A DNA stretch of 64,000 nucleotides from [Leptolyngbya] sp. JSC-1 (GCA_000733415.1 KL662191.1:386415-450414); one strand, 5' to 3'; numbered from the stretch's first letter, positions 17,975 to 27,063 are shown. A program made the numbers and translations. Notes: generated by a model not told the origin, from the letters alone.

Positions 17975-20254
17975 TCAACCACCGGGCTGTTCATCCACCT
18001 GACTAATTCGGCGCAACTGCAAGACATCGCTCATCTTGCGGATTTGGGTGAAGATGCGCTCAAGCTGTTCGTGGTCGATAATGTCAATTCCTAAATTAAT
18101 GACCGCTGTTTGTCCAGGAAAGGTTTTCACCTGCGCACTGCGCACATTAATGTTGTAGTCACTCAACCGCGACAGAATATCTTTCAAAACACCAACGCGG
18201 TCGATGACTTCGATTTGTACTTGTACCGGATAGGTCTGGGGACGAGAGTTGCCTTCAGTCGTATTCCAACTCACCGGGATCAAGCGCTCTCCAGGAACAT
18301 TTTCGGTGTTGCCACACCCCTGGCGATGGATCGAAATGCCGCGACCGCCCATCGTAACTACACCAATAATCGACTCTCCGGGTACGGGATTGCAACACCC
18401 AGCCAAGCTGTAGAGCAACCCCTCTACTCCTACGATGGGAGAAGTTTTGCTCCGGGCTACTGGCTGTACTGGGGTATTGCTTGTGGCTGGATGTAGCAGA
18501 GTGTTTGTACTCTCTTCTTTGGGAACCGCGACAATCGGTTGACGGGCCTTGATGGCCTCACGCAGTCGGTTCAACACCAGATTTAGCGTAACTTCGCCGT
18601 AGCCCAAAGCTGCCAATAAATCTTCTGGGGATTGGTAGTTACAGCGTTCAGCAGTGGCCTGCATTGGCTCAGACTTCAGCAGTGCTTCAAAGCCCCGTTT
18701 GCCCAGCTCTTTCTCTAGCAACTCCCGACCACGCAAAATGTTGGCATCTCGATGGGACCGCTTGTACCACTGGCGGATACGGTTTTTAGCACCGGGGGTA
18801 ACGGCAAAATTGAGCCAGTCTAGGCTGGGATGAGAATTCTTTTGGGTGATAATTTCAACAATGTCACCATTTTTTAGCGGCGTGTCTAAAGTCACCATCC
18901 GGTCGTTTACTTTTGCTCCGGCACAGTGATTGCCCACTTCCGTGTGGATGCGATAGGCAAAATCGATTGGAGTTGATCCTTGGGCCAGCGCAATCACATC
19001 ACCGCCCGGTGTGAAGACATAAACATCATCATCAAACAGATTGCCCTTGACGCTTTCCAGGTATTCCTGGGCATCCTTGAGGTCGTTTTGCCATTCTAGT
19101 AACTGCCGCAACCAGGTAAACTTCTCGTCGTCGGTGGACAGTTTGGCGTAGCTATTGCCAGTTTCCTTGTACTTCCAGTGAGCAGCAATCCCGTATTCCG
19201 CGACGTGATGCATCTCCAAGGTGCGAATCTGCACTTCCAGCGGTCGGCCCGTGTTGCCAATCACAACGGTATGCAGCGATTGATATCGATTGGGTTTGGG
19301 CAGGCCAATGTAGTCTTTGAAGCGACCTGGAATAGGCCGAAAGGCATCATGTACAACCGCCAAGGCGCGGTAACATTCGTCGTTCGTTTCCACAATGATG
19401 CGAATGGCGGCAATATCATAGATTTCTTCAAAGCTTTTCTGCTGCCGCTGCATTTTTTCATAGATGCCATACAAATGCTTCGGGCGTCCGCTAATGTCAT
19501 AGCAGTGAATCCCGAGTTGATCGAGCCGTTCCTGCAGCGTGGTGGCAACCCGCTCTAGGCGTGCCTCTCGATCGATACGCTTATCGGCCACTAGCTGCCG
19601 AATGGCCCGATAGGCTTCTGGCTCTAGATACTTAAAGGCCAGATCTTCCAGTTCCCACTTAAACCGTCCGATTCCCAGTCGGTTCGCCAACGGCGCAAAG
19701 ATTTCCCGCGTTTCCAAGGCAATACGGCGACGCTTCTCATCCGGTAAATACTCCAGCGTGCGCATGTTGTGCAGCCGATCGGCCAGCTTGACGACAATCA
19801 CGCGGATATCCTGCGCCATTGCCAAAAACATGCGGCGAAAGTTTTCAGCTAGCCGTTCTGTTTTACTGGAGAAGTTAAACTTAGAGAGTTTGGTGACGCC
19901 TTCCACCAGTCGTCGCACTTCGATGCCGAAGCGTTGCTCAATTTCCTCAGCGGTAACGTCAGTATCTTCGATCACATCGTGCAGAAAACCAGCCGCAATC
20001 ATGGCGGCACTGCCTCCCAAATCGCGCAGTAGCCCCGCTACGGCCACCGGATGGGCAATGTAGGGTTCACCAGAGGCTCGGTATTGCCCTTCGTGGAGAC
20101 TGTAGGCAAAGTTAAACGCCTCGCAGATTAAATCGGCATCGGCCAAAGGAGCGTCTGAGCTGCTACCACTCGACGAGCGATACTCTAGCAAACAAGCTTG
20201 CAGCCATTCAGGAAGTGCAATATCAGTTGGAAAAGTCAGAGTTGCTACGTTCAT
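17975..20254 (-). CDS. spoT: Bifunctional (p)ppGpp synthetase/hydrolase
   Basis: Makes and breaks the stringent-response alarmone in the cytoplasm. Domains in order: HD hydrolase (about 45-200) with H68, the HDVIEDT motif (92-98) and LADRLHNMRTL (157-167); synthetase (about 250-370) with GRFKDYIGLPKPNRYQSLHT near 310-329; TGS (about 405-465) with VFTPGGDVIALAQGSTPIDFA; a zinc/helical region with GCCNPVPGE; and a C-terminal ACT domain. Hydrolase and synthetase motifs are both intact, so it is likely the single Rel/Spo enzyme usual in cyanobacteria. Length 759 is normal. Convergent with hpsJ, 29 bp apart. Confidence 0.95.
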   Translation of the reverse strand: MNVATLTFPTDIALPEWLQACLLEYRSSSGSSSDAPLADADLICEAFNFAYSLHEGQYRASGEPYIAHPVAVAGLLRDLGGSAAMIAAGFLHDVIEDTDVTAEEIEQRFGIEVRRLVEGVTKLSKFNFSSKTERLAENFRRMFLAMAQDIRVIVVKLADRLHNMRTLEYLPDEKRRRIALETREIFAPLANRLGIGRFKWELEDLAFKYLEPEAYRAIRQLVADKRIDREARLERVATTLQERLDQLGIHCYDISGRPKHLYGIYEKMQRQQKSFEEIYDIAAIRIIVETNDECYRALAVVHDAFRPIPGRFKDYIGLPKPNRYQSLHTVVIGNTGRPLEVQIRTLEMHHVAEYGIAAHWKYKETGNSYAKLSTDDEKFTWLRQLLEWQNDLKDAQEYLESVKGNLFDDDVYVFTPGGDVIALAQGSTPIDFAYRIHTEVGNHCAGAKVNDRMVTLDTPLKNGDIVEIITQKNSHPSLDWLNFAVTPGAKNRIRQWYKRSHRDANILRGRELLEKELGKRGFEALLKSEPMQATAERCNYQSPEDLLAALGYGEVTLNLVLNRLREAIKARQPIVAVPKEESTNTLLHPATSNTPVQPVARSKTSPIVGVEGLLYSLAGCCNPVPGESIIGVVTMGGRGISIHRQGCGNTENVPGERLIPVSWNTTEGNSRPQTYPVQVQIEVIDRVGVLKDILSRLSDYNINVRSAQVKTFPGQTAVINLGIDIIDHEQLERIFTQIRKMSDVLQLRRISQVDEQPGG

Positions 20255-20666
20255 GCTGTCAAGCCCGAAGTGGGTAAAGGAGCCAAACTATTGAGTGAAT
20301 GTTTGCTGATTCTAAGGGATTTGAGCGAGTTCCGAGTAGAAAGCGATTCTAAAACCTGCCTCGACATTGACTTCAACATGGCTGGAGATCAAATGCTGGG
20401 ATCCGCTGGGATCAGGAATTGAAAACCGGCTTTGTCTACTGCAAGTGTTTAGAAATGAAGACTTCTACGGCTTATTGCTCAGATGAATAACAAATCGGTT
20501 CTGCCTGAGTCTGAACCACGTTCAACAAATTGACTGTATAAAAAATTTAATAATCTAGCAGAAAGCTAACCGGTTGCAGAGCGGGACTTACCAACGATGT
20601 ATACAGAGTACTTAACAATACTTTAACCCAAATTGATCAATTCGTTTCTATTGATTTTGGTTATTC
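20255..20666. other. Divergent intergenic region spoT / patD-like
   Basis: No gene or repeat seen. It must hold the promoters of both neighbours. Its second half is AT-rich. Confidence 0.5.
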
Positions 20667-21095
20667 ATGGCATTAGCATTTGATTCGTCCTATCGGCAGT
20701 TCCAGCAGCGTCTCCAGCAGCTACAAATCCAAGTCGTTGACGCCTCTCCACACGAATTACGAGCAGCAATTGCTGAAATTCAGCAGATGTTCCAATTGCA
20801 AATTGTGCCGTTGGTAGAAACGATTGAGGCATCCCTGAGTACGCAGCTTCAATCCATTCATACGGAAATCAATAAGCAATTGAGGTTACTCGAAACCGAT
20901 GGGGTGTTTTTGCAAGCTGCGCGGCAACCCACCACAGCCCAACAGCGAAAGCAGCAGATCAACCATCGCCTAGACCTATTGTTGCAGTACTGTGCGGCTA
21001 GTTTGGCACTCCAACCCCAGCCAGATGTGTTTTCAGATGCGTCAGCAAGTACACCAGAATCGTCAACCAAAGTTCCACCGACCGAGAGCAATTGA
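20667..21095 (+). CDS. patD: PatD-like protein (heterocyst frequency control family)
   Basis: A 142-residue helical, glutamine-rich protein: YRQFQQRLQQLQIQV, then EIQQMFQLQIVPLVE and the most telling segment HTEINKQLRLLETDGVFLQ followed by AARQPTTAQQRKQQI. The last segment matches my memory of PatD, a small protein that with FtsZ influences heterocyst frequency in Anabaena. Homologues also occur in cyanobacteria that form no heterocysts, so its presence does not prove heterocysts here. No membrane helix or signal peptide. It lies 96 bp upstream of psbX on the same strand. If the family call is wrong it is a conserved coiled-coil protein. Confidence 0.6.
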   Translation: MALAFDSSYRQFQQRLQQLQIQVVDASPHELRAAIAEIQQMFQLQIVPLVETIEASLSTQLQSIHTEINKQLRLLETDGVFLQAARQPTTAQQRKQQINHRLDLLLQYCAASLALQPQPDVFSDASASTPESSTKVPPTESN

Positions 21096-21191
21096 ATCCT
21101 GTCCCTGCTTTCCAAATGCGTCATTGAGTCGATAATATGATCTAGTGCAGAAGCCTCAGTTATTTAGCATTACTAGCAAGGGTAGAACACC

Positions 21192-21311
21192 ATGACTCCA
21201 TCTTTAGTAAATTTCTTCTACAGCCTGCTGGCAGGTGTGGTAATCGTTGTGATCCCCGTGGTCGTAGGACTTGTCTTCATCAGCCAAAAAGATAAAATTC
21301 AGCGTTCCTAG
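21192..21311 (+). CDS. psbX: Photosystem II reaction centre protein X
   Basis: A 39-residue single-helix subunit of photosystem II in the thylakoid membrane. It begins MTPSLVNFFYSLL, has a valine-rich helix and ends VFISQKDKIQRS, the invariant PsbX tail. PsbX sits near cytochrome b559 and the QB site and aids quinone exchange. The gene is complete. A hairpin ending in GCCCCTT follows, and ycf66 lies downstream on the same strand. Confidence 0.95.
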   Translation: MTPSLVNFFYSLLAGVVIVVIPVVVGLVFISQKDKIQRS

Positions 21312-21340
21312 CTGCATTCATGGGATGAATTGAGGCGATG

Positions 21341-21363
21341 AGGGGAATAGCTTTGCTGCCCCT
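21341..21363 (+). terminator. Probable terminator after psbX
   Basis: AGGGG and CCCCT arms with an inner AGC-TTT-GCT stem, 30 bp after the psbX stop, followed by TTGTTGCTT. The stem has an asymmetric bulge and the T-tract is broken, so it is only a moderate candidate. Confidence 0.45.
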
Positions 21364-21647
21364 TGTTGCTTATTCCAGTTTTAGTTAGGAGTGAAATCCT
21401 TGGCTGTCTTGCTGATGACTTATTTTGTCGGCAGGACAGCTTTATGCCATTTGAGTGTGAATTTTAATTTGCGGTTGGTTTGGGCAATTAGCCTGCTCGG
21501 TGCTGAGTTTAGCCCTAAGCGCTATTTCTCTATCGGGCGTCAGAATTGTTAGATTAACTGCCTTTCACCCACTGGATTTGTGGAATTTTCAGTGGAGAAT
21601 CTGTTCTTGGACTCGCTAACATAGGGACATACCAACGGAGAATAGCA
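21364..21647. other. Intergenic region before ycf66
   Basis: No gene seen. Presumably contains the ycf66 promoter. Confidence 0.4.
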
Positions 21648-22421
21648 ATGTTAAATTGGAGCCTCGGACTTGGTGGCATATTAGGCATTACCCTTGCTCT
21701 AGCAGGAGTGGGCCTCTACTTTCTGCGCACAGTTCGTCCGAATTTGGCTAGAGACCATGACATTTTTTTCGCGGCAGTGGCCTTGCTCTGCGGTGGCATT
21801 TTACTCTTCCAAAGCTGGCGACTTGATCCGATTCTGCAATTTGCCCAATTCCTATCAATTGGTTCTGCAGTGTGGTTTGCCTACGAAGCTATTCGTTTGA
21901 GAGGGATCACGACCGAACAGGCCAAACGGGCAACGCCAGTTGTAGATGACGAACGTCCAGTGAGTCGCGTCTATCGGGCCGAGCTAGATGAATTGACGCC
22001 GTTAGAAGAACAGCGCAATGTAACTCGTCGGATTCGAGGCAGTCGTGATAGCCGCTCAGGTGCGGATGAATACGGAGAAGATATGCGTCGTCGTCCAGCT
22101 GGTCGAGATGATCGGTCTGGCCCCAACGATCGCTCCCGCAAACCCCGCTCCTCCCGGCCCCTGCCACCTGAACGGTCCGATTGGGGTGATAATTGGGACG
22201 ACAATGCCAACTCGTCCTATGGTAGCGGCATGGATGACACTGGTACTGGCATGCGGGAAGTGATTCGAGATACCAGCGTTTCGTCGCGTCCGCCTAGAAA
22301 TAGCCGCCGCCCTTCTCCTTCGCCCCGGCGTCGGTCTGGATCAGATTCTGATTATGTAGACTACCAACCGATTGATTTTCCAGACGATCGGCCCGACAAT
22401 CCTCGCGATGACTGGCAATAG
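21648..22421 (+). CDS. ycf66: Ycf66 family protein
   Basis: A 257-residue protein. The first 95 residues carry three membrane helices (GLGGILGITLALAGVGLYFL; IFFAAVALLCGGILLF; FAQFLSIGSAVWFAYEAI), the Ycf66 core found in cyanobacteria and some plastids. The rest is a long disordered tail rich in Arg, Asp, Ser and Pro with many RD, RR and RP pairs. A GGAG ribosome site lies 8 bp before the ATG. Its function is unknown. The tail is basic and acidic in patches and could bind nucleic acid or protein; this is inference only. Confidence 0.9.
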   Translation: MLNWSLGLGGILGITLALAGVGLYFLRTVRPNLARDHDIFFAAVALLCGGILLFQSWRLDPILQFAQFLSIGSAVWFAYEAIRLRGITTEQAKRATPVVDDERPVSRVYRAELDELTPLEEQRNVTRRIRGSRDSRSGADEYGEDMRRRPAGRDDRSGPNDRSRKPRSSRPLPPERSDWGDNWDDNANSSYGSGMDDTGTGMREVIRDTSVSSRPPRNSRRPSPSPRRRSGSDSDYVDYQPIDFPDDRPDNPRDDWQ

Positions 22422-22935
22422 TTGACCCACTTTTAGTTTGCTCAACCTCCTGAGTTTGGTATGCCATAGCTTTGATGTTCTCCTATTCTGTGAGGCTCAG
22501 AGCTTATTTTTTTAGAGCCTATCTAGAAAACTCGTCAGAGTTTCTGAGCAAACCTCTGGCTTTCCAGGTAGGTGGTAAGAGGTTGCCTGAATCAGAACAA
22601 CTAGAGAGAATAGTTTTTGTTTGGCCGGGTGTGAGGAGTCCTGTCTGGTATTGCGGGGTGTGAGGAGACGAAGGGATAGGGTGATATGGTCAAAATTAGC
22701 TGCTTGGAATCTATAATCGACAGCCACTGGTATCTGCAACGATCAGGGCGTTGAATCGCAGACGGAGCGACTATCCCAACAAAAACCCAAACTTAGCCGA
22801 GCCGGGTCAGGTAGATAGAATTATCACCATTGTTGCTGATGACTGCTATAGGTTAAAACAGGCAGTAATGGAACTGGATTTGTCCACGTCCGATAGAGCA
22901 GCCTCACACATCACAAGTCAAGCCACGGTTAAAGC
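22422..22935. other. Intergenic region with palindromic repeat copy
   Basis: No convincing gene. Contains the first copy of the GCCTATCT repeat (22514-22572) and the promoter region of the protease gene. Confidence 0.5.
22514..22572. repeat. GCCTATCT palindromic repeat, copy 1
   Basis: Begins AGAGCCTATCTAGAAAACTC and ends TTTCCAGGTAGG. It is roughly 80 percent alike over its first 28 bp to the element at 24088-24152, on the far side of the protease gene. Confidence 0.55.
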
Positions 22936-24060
22936 ATGAACATCAATCTCCGTCTCATCACCTCAGGATTAGCCATTGTTGGCACTTCTTTAGGTATCAA
23001 CTTGCTCAATGCCTTCTCTAGTGTTGAGTTGTTGAATCCAGTGACCTTGGGCCGTGCATCCCATCAAGCCTTAGCTCAAGATGTGGAAGAAGATGTGAAC
23101 GTCCGTGTGTATCAGGCCGCCAGCCCTGCGGTTGTTTCAATTGAAGCTGGGGATGGAAACGGCAGTGGCACCATTATCAGCCCGGACGGTTTGATTTTGA
23201 CAAATGCCCACGTGGTTGCCGGTGCACGCACGGTTCAAGTGATCCTACCCGACGGCACTAAGCTGCAAGGCGATGTGGTTGCCTTTGGTGAAGCGGGTTT
23301 AGATCTGGCAGCTGTGCAACTACGTGGACAGCGCAACCTACCGACGGTTCCGATTGCCGACCCTGCATCTGTAGCTGTTGGACAACGGGCCTTTGCGATT
23401 GGCAACCCGTTTGGTCAGTTTCAGGGGACGTTCACGACTGGCATTGTCAGCCGCATTGATAGCAATCGAGGGTTAATCCAAACCGATACGGCAATTAATC
23501 CTGGTAATTCAGGTGGGCCGCTGCTGAACAGTCGCGGCGAGTTAATTGGCGTCAACAGCGCCATCTTTTCCCCTAGGGGAGCAGGGGGCAATATCGGGAT
23601 TGGCTTTGCTATTTCGGTGGATCGGGTGCAGCCGTTCCTGACGGCGGTTCGCGATGGTACGGCTCCACGCACAGCTCAGCAATCGCCAATGCTGGCAGGA
23701 GGACAACCGGCTCAGCGGATCACACCAAACACACCCATAGTTGGTCAGTTGAGTCAGGAGAGCGGTATCCTACCAGCAGACAACAGCTATTTCAATGCTT
23801 ATACCTTTGAAGGCAAAGCTGGGCAGCAGGTAGTGATTGAAATGACAAGCAGCGAGCTAGATGCCTATCTAATTCTGCTGGCACCGGACGGTCGGGATGT
23901 TGCTCAAGATGATGATGGCGGTGGTGGCTCCGATGCCCGACTAGTTACATCCCTGCCGGCTGACGGCACCTATACGGTTTTAGCCAACACCTATCGTGCA
24001 GGACAAACTGGACGTTACAACATTCGCCTGACAACGGGTGGTAATCGTTTAGAACGGTAG
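22936..24060 (+). CDS. Trypsin-like HtrA-family protease with PPC domain in place of PDZ
   Basis: A 374-residue exported serine protease. Signal peptide about 1-48 (ends HQALAQD). The protease domain holds the full triad: H92 in TNAHVV, D123 in GLDLAAV and S192 in NPGNSGGP; oxyanion and specificity loops (AIGNPFGQF, NIGIGFAIS) match HhoA/HtrA. Unlike HhoA, HhoB and HtrA there is no PDZ domain. Instead residues about 265-370 form a bacterial pre-peptidase C-terminal (PPC) domain with DAYLILLAPDG, DDDGGGGSDARL and TYTVLANTY. PPC domains often guide secretion and may be removed afterwards. Periplasmic or extracellular protein quality control is likely. Confidence 0.92.
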   Translation: MNINLRLITSGLAIVGTSLGINLLNAFSSVELLNPVTLGRASHQALAQDVEEDVNVRVYQAASPAVVSIEAGDGNGSGTIISPDGLILTNAHVVAGARTVQVILPDGTKLQGDVVAFGEAGLDLAAVQLRGQRNLPTVPIADPASVAVGQRAFAIGNPFGQFQGTFTTGIVSRIDSNRGLIQTDTAINPGNSGGPLLNSRGELIGVNSAIFSPRGAGGNIGIGFAISVDRVQPFLTAVRDGTAPRTAQQSPMLAGGQPAQRITPNTPIVGQLSQESGILPADNSYFNAYTFEGKAGQQVVIEMTSSELDAYLILLAPDGRDVAQDDDGGGGSDARLVTSLPADGTYTVLANTYRAGQTGRYNIRLTTGGNRLER

Positions 24061-24087
24061 AGCCAGGCTATTAACTACACTTAACTA

Positions 24088-24152
24088 CACTATCCGAAAG
24101 CTCATCAGAGTTTTTGAATTTCAAAACCCCAAAGGGGTTTTCAGATAGGCTC
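24088..24152. repeat. GCCTATCT palindromic repeat, copy 2
   Basis: Ends CTATCCGAAA and TTTCAGATAG are an inverted repeat with one mismatch. The centre is the perfect hairpin at 24122-24140. Size and terminal inversion suit a small non-autonomous element or a REP-like palindrome. Confidence 0.5.
24122..24140. terminator. Bidirectional hairpin terminator
   Basis: Perfect 8-bp stem AAAACCCC / GGGGTTTT with a 3-nt loop, between the convergent protease and DUF2996 genes. The arm itself gives four T on either strand. Confidence 0.55.
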
Positions 24153-24174
24153 TTAAGCCAAACTTTATAGCAAA

Positions 24175-24219
24175 CAAGCCCCAAGTTGGTTAGCAGCGAA
24201 AGCTACCGCCCTGGGGCTT
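24175..24219. other. Two-tier hairpin between convergent genes
   Basis: Outer stem AAGCCCC / GGGGCTT (7 bp) and inner stem GGTTAGC / GCTACC around a 7-nt loop, separated by an internal loop. It lies 53 bp after the DUF2996 stop (minus strand). It may be part of a terminator or a structured RNA end. Confidence 0.4.
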
Positions 24220-24271
24220 AAATCTTAAATTTTAAGTTTGTGACTTTATGACGGCCCTACCGCTGGTCGAA

Positions 24272-24814
24272 TTAATTCATCACCAGCCATTTCTGTCCGT
24301 TCAAGCGCTGCACCGTATAGAGCAACAGCAAATCTAAGTTCACTTTGCGCTCATCAATCATAAAGGACTCGATCAAAGTAGGTTGAGCGCCATTGCCTGC
24401 ACAAGTGAAAAACTTAGGAGCCTGAATATCTTCCTTCGAGAAGATGATGTTGAACTGGCGCTGTCCTCCCTGCCAGTGACCAATCACCTGCCAACATTCA
24501 TCGTCACCCAGAGCTGCAATGGGCAATTTACGCTTTTCAAACTTAAGGTCTAGGTCAGAGATTCCGACTTTAGCCAAGGTTTGTTTTAGTCCCGGCAGGA
24601 AATGCTGCTCAATAAACTCTGGAAACGGTTTGTCTTCCAGAGCGGGTGGCTTTTCCTTTCTGGGTGGCTTTGCTGGTTTCTCCCCAGCATCGGCTTTGGG
24701 TGCCCGTGCCGGTTTCTGAGCTGAAGCCTCAGCAGCATCTGGTTTGGCTTCTGGATTAGGTGCAGGGGCAGAAGCTTCAGTTTCAGGAGCGTTGGGAGTT
24801 GTTTCGTCTGACAT
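24272..24814 (-). CDS. DUF2996 family protein
   Basis: A 180-residue cyanobacterial protein. The first 65 residues are disordered and rich in Pro, Ala, Glu and Lys. The rest is the conserved domain: EFIEQHFLPGLKQTLAKVGI, DDECWQVIGHWQGGQRQFN, FFTCAGNGAQPTLIESFM and LDLLLLYTVQRLNGQKWL. No signal peptide or membrane helix. The function of the family is unknown. It is convergent with the protease and is separated from it by two hairpins. Confidence 0.8.
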   Translation of the reverse strand: MSDETTPNAPETEASAPAPNPEAKPDAAEASAQKPARAPKADAGEKPAKPPRKEKPPALEDKPFPEFIEQHFLPGLKQTLAKVGISDLDLKFEKRKLPIAALGDDECWQVIGHWQGGQRQFNIIFSKEDIQAPKFFTCAGNGAQPTLIESFMIDERKVNLDLLLLYTVQRLNGQKWLVMN

Positions 24815-24988
24815 GGTTTAGATCGAAATCTTACAGAGCGGCTATCGCAACCCGGAATCGCACATCATGCTAATTCCGATTATGTTTATAGTAATCGGTT
24901 GCCGCCCCTTGTTGGGTGCTCTAACCAACGAATCGAATTGCTTTTTCCAATCGCGAATATAAAGCTGCAGCATTAATCGCAGCAGGAC

Positions 24989-25264
24989 TCAACCTCCGGC
25001 TACGGCTGGCACAATACTAACTTCATCTCCAGTGTTGAGAGCTGTATTAGCTCCGTCAAGGAACCGGATGTCTTCACTGTTGACATAGAAATTGATAAAG
25101 CGGCGCAGATTGCCCTGCTCATCGCAAAGTCGAGCTTTGATCCCCGGAAAATCTTGCTCTAGAGAATCCAGCAGCTCAGAGATCGTCTTACCTTCACATT
25201 CGATCGTAGCCTGATCGCGGGTGAACTTTTGGAGGGGAGTCGGAATCAGAACTTTCACAGACAT
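24989..25264 (-). CDS. MoaD/ThiS-type sulfur-carrier protein
   Basis: A 91-residue ubiquitin-fold protein. From the ATG at 25264 it starts MSVKVLIPTPLQKF; an upstream in-frame start at 25384 adds 40 residues of no known kind. It has ECEGKTISELLDSLEQDFPGI, INFYVNSEDIRFLDG, TGDEVSIVPAVAGG and ends in Gly-Gly, the site that is adenylated and loaded with sulfur. It follows threonine synthase on the same strand after 153 bp. In other bacteria such carriers (CysO type) give sulfur to PLP-dependent cysteine or homocysteine synthesis, so a role in amino-acid sulfuration is more likely here than molybdopterin synthesis; this is inference. Confidence 0.88.
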   Translation of the reverse strand: MSVKVLIPTPLQKFTRDQATIECEGKTISELLDSLEQDFPGIKARLCDEQGNLRRFINFYVNSEDIRFLDGANTALNTGDEVSIVPAVAGG

Positions 25265-25417
25265 AGCTTTGGGATAGGTTTGAGGTTTGAGTTGAGGATT
25301 CTGGGACAGGTAGTCAGTTTGAGTTTTGAGCCTTGATAGCTGGATGTTGCAACACAGAGCATGCACACAAATCAACCATGCCAACTGAAAAACTAGAACT
25401 CAAAACTAAAACTTTAT

Positions 25418-26722
25418 CTAGACCAGGACTTGCTGCCATTCCAACCGATCAAGGGTTTGAGCACGCTCTAGGGCACGCTCAAAGCTATCGAGTTTGGGTT
25501 CGATCGTCAGCGGTTCACCAATGTAGCCCTGCACCGCTTCTTGCGTTTTCAGTCCATTGCCCGTGATATAAACCACGGTGGTTTCGTCAGTATTGATTTT
25601 GCCTGCTTCCACCAATTTTTTGAGAACAGCAATCGTGGTACCACCAGCAGTTTCGGTGAAGATGCCTTCGGTTTCTGCCAGCAGCTTAATGCCCTCAACG
25701 ATTTCTTGATCGGTGACCGATTCGATGTTGCCGTTGGTTTTGCGAGCAATGTCTACGGCATAAACCCCATCCGCCGGGTTGCCAATTGCAATCGATTTAG
25801 CAATCGTATTTGGCTTAACAGGAGCGATAAAGTCACGGCCTTCCCGGAACGCCTGAGCAATCGGCGAGCAGCCTTCTGCCTGAGCACCACTAAACCGGAC
25901 AGCCTTGTCCTCCACCAACCCCACTTTGATGAACTCTTGGAAGCCTTTATAGATCTTGGTGAAGAGTGAACCAGACGCCAACGGAGCTACCACATGGTCG
26001 GGCAATTCCCAGCCCAACTGTTCGGCCACTTCGTAGCCCAGTGTCTTGGAACCTTCTGAGTAGTAGGGACGCAGGTTGATGTTGACGAAGCCCCAGCCAT
26101 GCGTATTGGCAACTTCTGAGCAGAGGCGGTTGACTTGATCATAATTGCCCTGCACGGCCATCACCGTCGGGCCATAAATCAGGGTACCCAGCACTTTACC
26201 TGCCTCTAGGTCAGATGGAATGAAAACACAGCAGTCGAGTCCAGCGTGGGAAGCAATCGCGGCAGTTGAGTTTGCCAAGTTGCCGGTGCTGGCACAAGAA
26301 ACGGTTGAGAAGCCCAATTCTCTGGCGCGAGTCAAGGCTACCGACACAACTCGGTCCTTAAAGCTGAGGGTAGGCATGTTGACCGCATCATTCTTGATGT
26401 ACAGCCGCTTCAAACCCAGGCGACGCGCCAAACGATTGGCTTGCAGCAACGGTGTCATTCCGGTTCCCACATCAATCGGAGTATCGGTTGCCACTGGTAG
26501 AAACGGACGATAACGCCAGATCGAGTTGGGTCCGCTCTGAATACTCTCACGGGTCACTGTTCGCCGCAGCGCATCGTAGTCATAAACCACTTCTAGAGGA
26601 CCAAAGCACAACTCGCAGACATGTATAGCTTTGGCTTCGTATTCTGCACCGCATTCTTTACACTTCAGGCCGGTAAAGGTGGCGGCGGTTTGGGAACAGG
26701 TGGGAGCGATTGCCTGGGTCAT
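25418..26722 (-). CDS. thrC: Threonine synthase
   Basis: A PLP enzyme that turns O-phosphohomoserine into threonine. The 434-residue protein begins with a rubredoxin-like zinc ribbon, CKEC near 21-24 and CELC near 36-39, then GVGTGMTPLLQANRLA-type sequence (here VGTGMTPLLQ), the PLP lysine in TLSFKDRVV, the phosphate loop CASTGNLANS and VYITGNGLKTQEA near the end. The zinc ribbon is seen in the class of threonine synthases of archaea, plants and cyanobacteria. All motifs are intact. It lies upstream of the sulfur-carrier gene on the same strand. Confidence 0.93.
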   Translation of the reverse strand: MTQAIAPTCSQTAATFTGLKCKECGAEYEAKAIHVCELCFGPLEVVYDYDALRRTVTRESIQSGPNSIWRYRPFLPVATDTPIDVGTGMTPLLQANRLARRLGLKRLYIKNDAVNMPTLSFKDRVVSVALTRARELGFSTVSCASTGNLANSTAAIASHAGLDCCVFIPSDLEAGKVLGTLIYGPTVMAVQGNYDQVNRLCSEVANTHGWGFVNINLRPYYSEGSKTLGYEVAEQLGWELPDHVVAPLASGSLFTKIYKGFQEFIKVGLVEDKAVRFSGAQAEGCSPIAQAFREGRDFIAPVKPNTIAKSIAIGNPADGVYAVDIARKTNGNIESVTDQEIVEGIKLLAETEGIFTETAGGTTIAVLKKLVEAGKINTDETTVVYITGNGLKTQEAVQGYIGEPLTIEPKLDSFERALERAQTLDRLEWQQVLV

Positions 26723-27025
26723 GGGGTATTCCTTTGGGTTCAGCTTCTCAACAGTGGGATCAACAGTATTGATAGGTAAATCTCAATCTGGATGAGGATT
26801 TGAAGGATTTTTATCCAATTGACGATTGATACTAACACAGATGATTAACCGAGTCAAACATATCCGACTAATTTTGTCGGGTTTAAAAAAGAAGTCAAAT
26901 AGGTTTAAGTCTTAGGCCGAGAGTAAACTGCTCCCGGCTCCTAATTCCAATGCCTAAATCAAAGAAGAAATGAAGATCCAGAATTTCTGCTCACTGCTGA
27001 GCTTTTGATTTCTGAAATTCAGTTC

Positions 27026-27058
27026 GTAAGTAGTCTGTAAGTAGTCTGTAAGTAGTCT
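27026..27058. repeat. Three perfect 11-bp tandem repeats
   Basis: Three exact copies of GTAAGTAGTCT end to end, one helical turn per unit. Confidence 0.9.
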
Positions 27059-27063
27059 GCAAA

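Noticed and set aside
25541..25969. 142-residue plus-strand frame within thrC
   Set aside because: Fully antisense to a well-conserved enzyme; no independent support.
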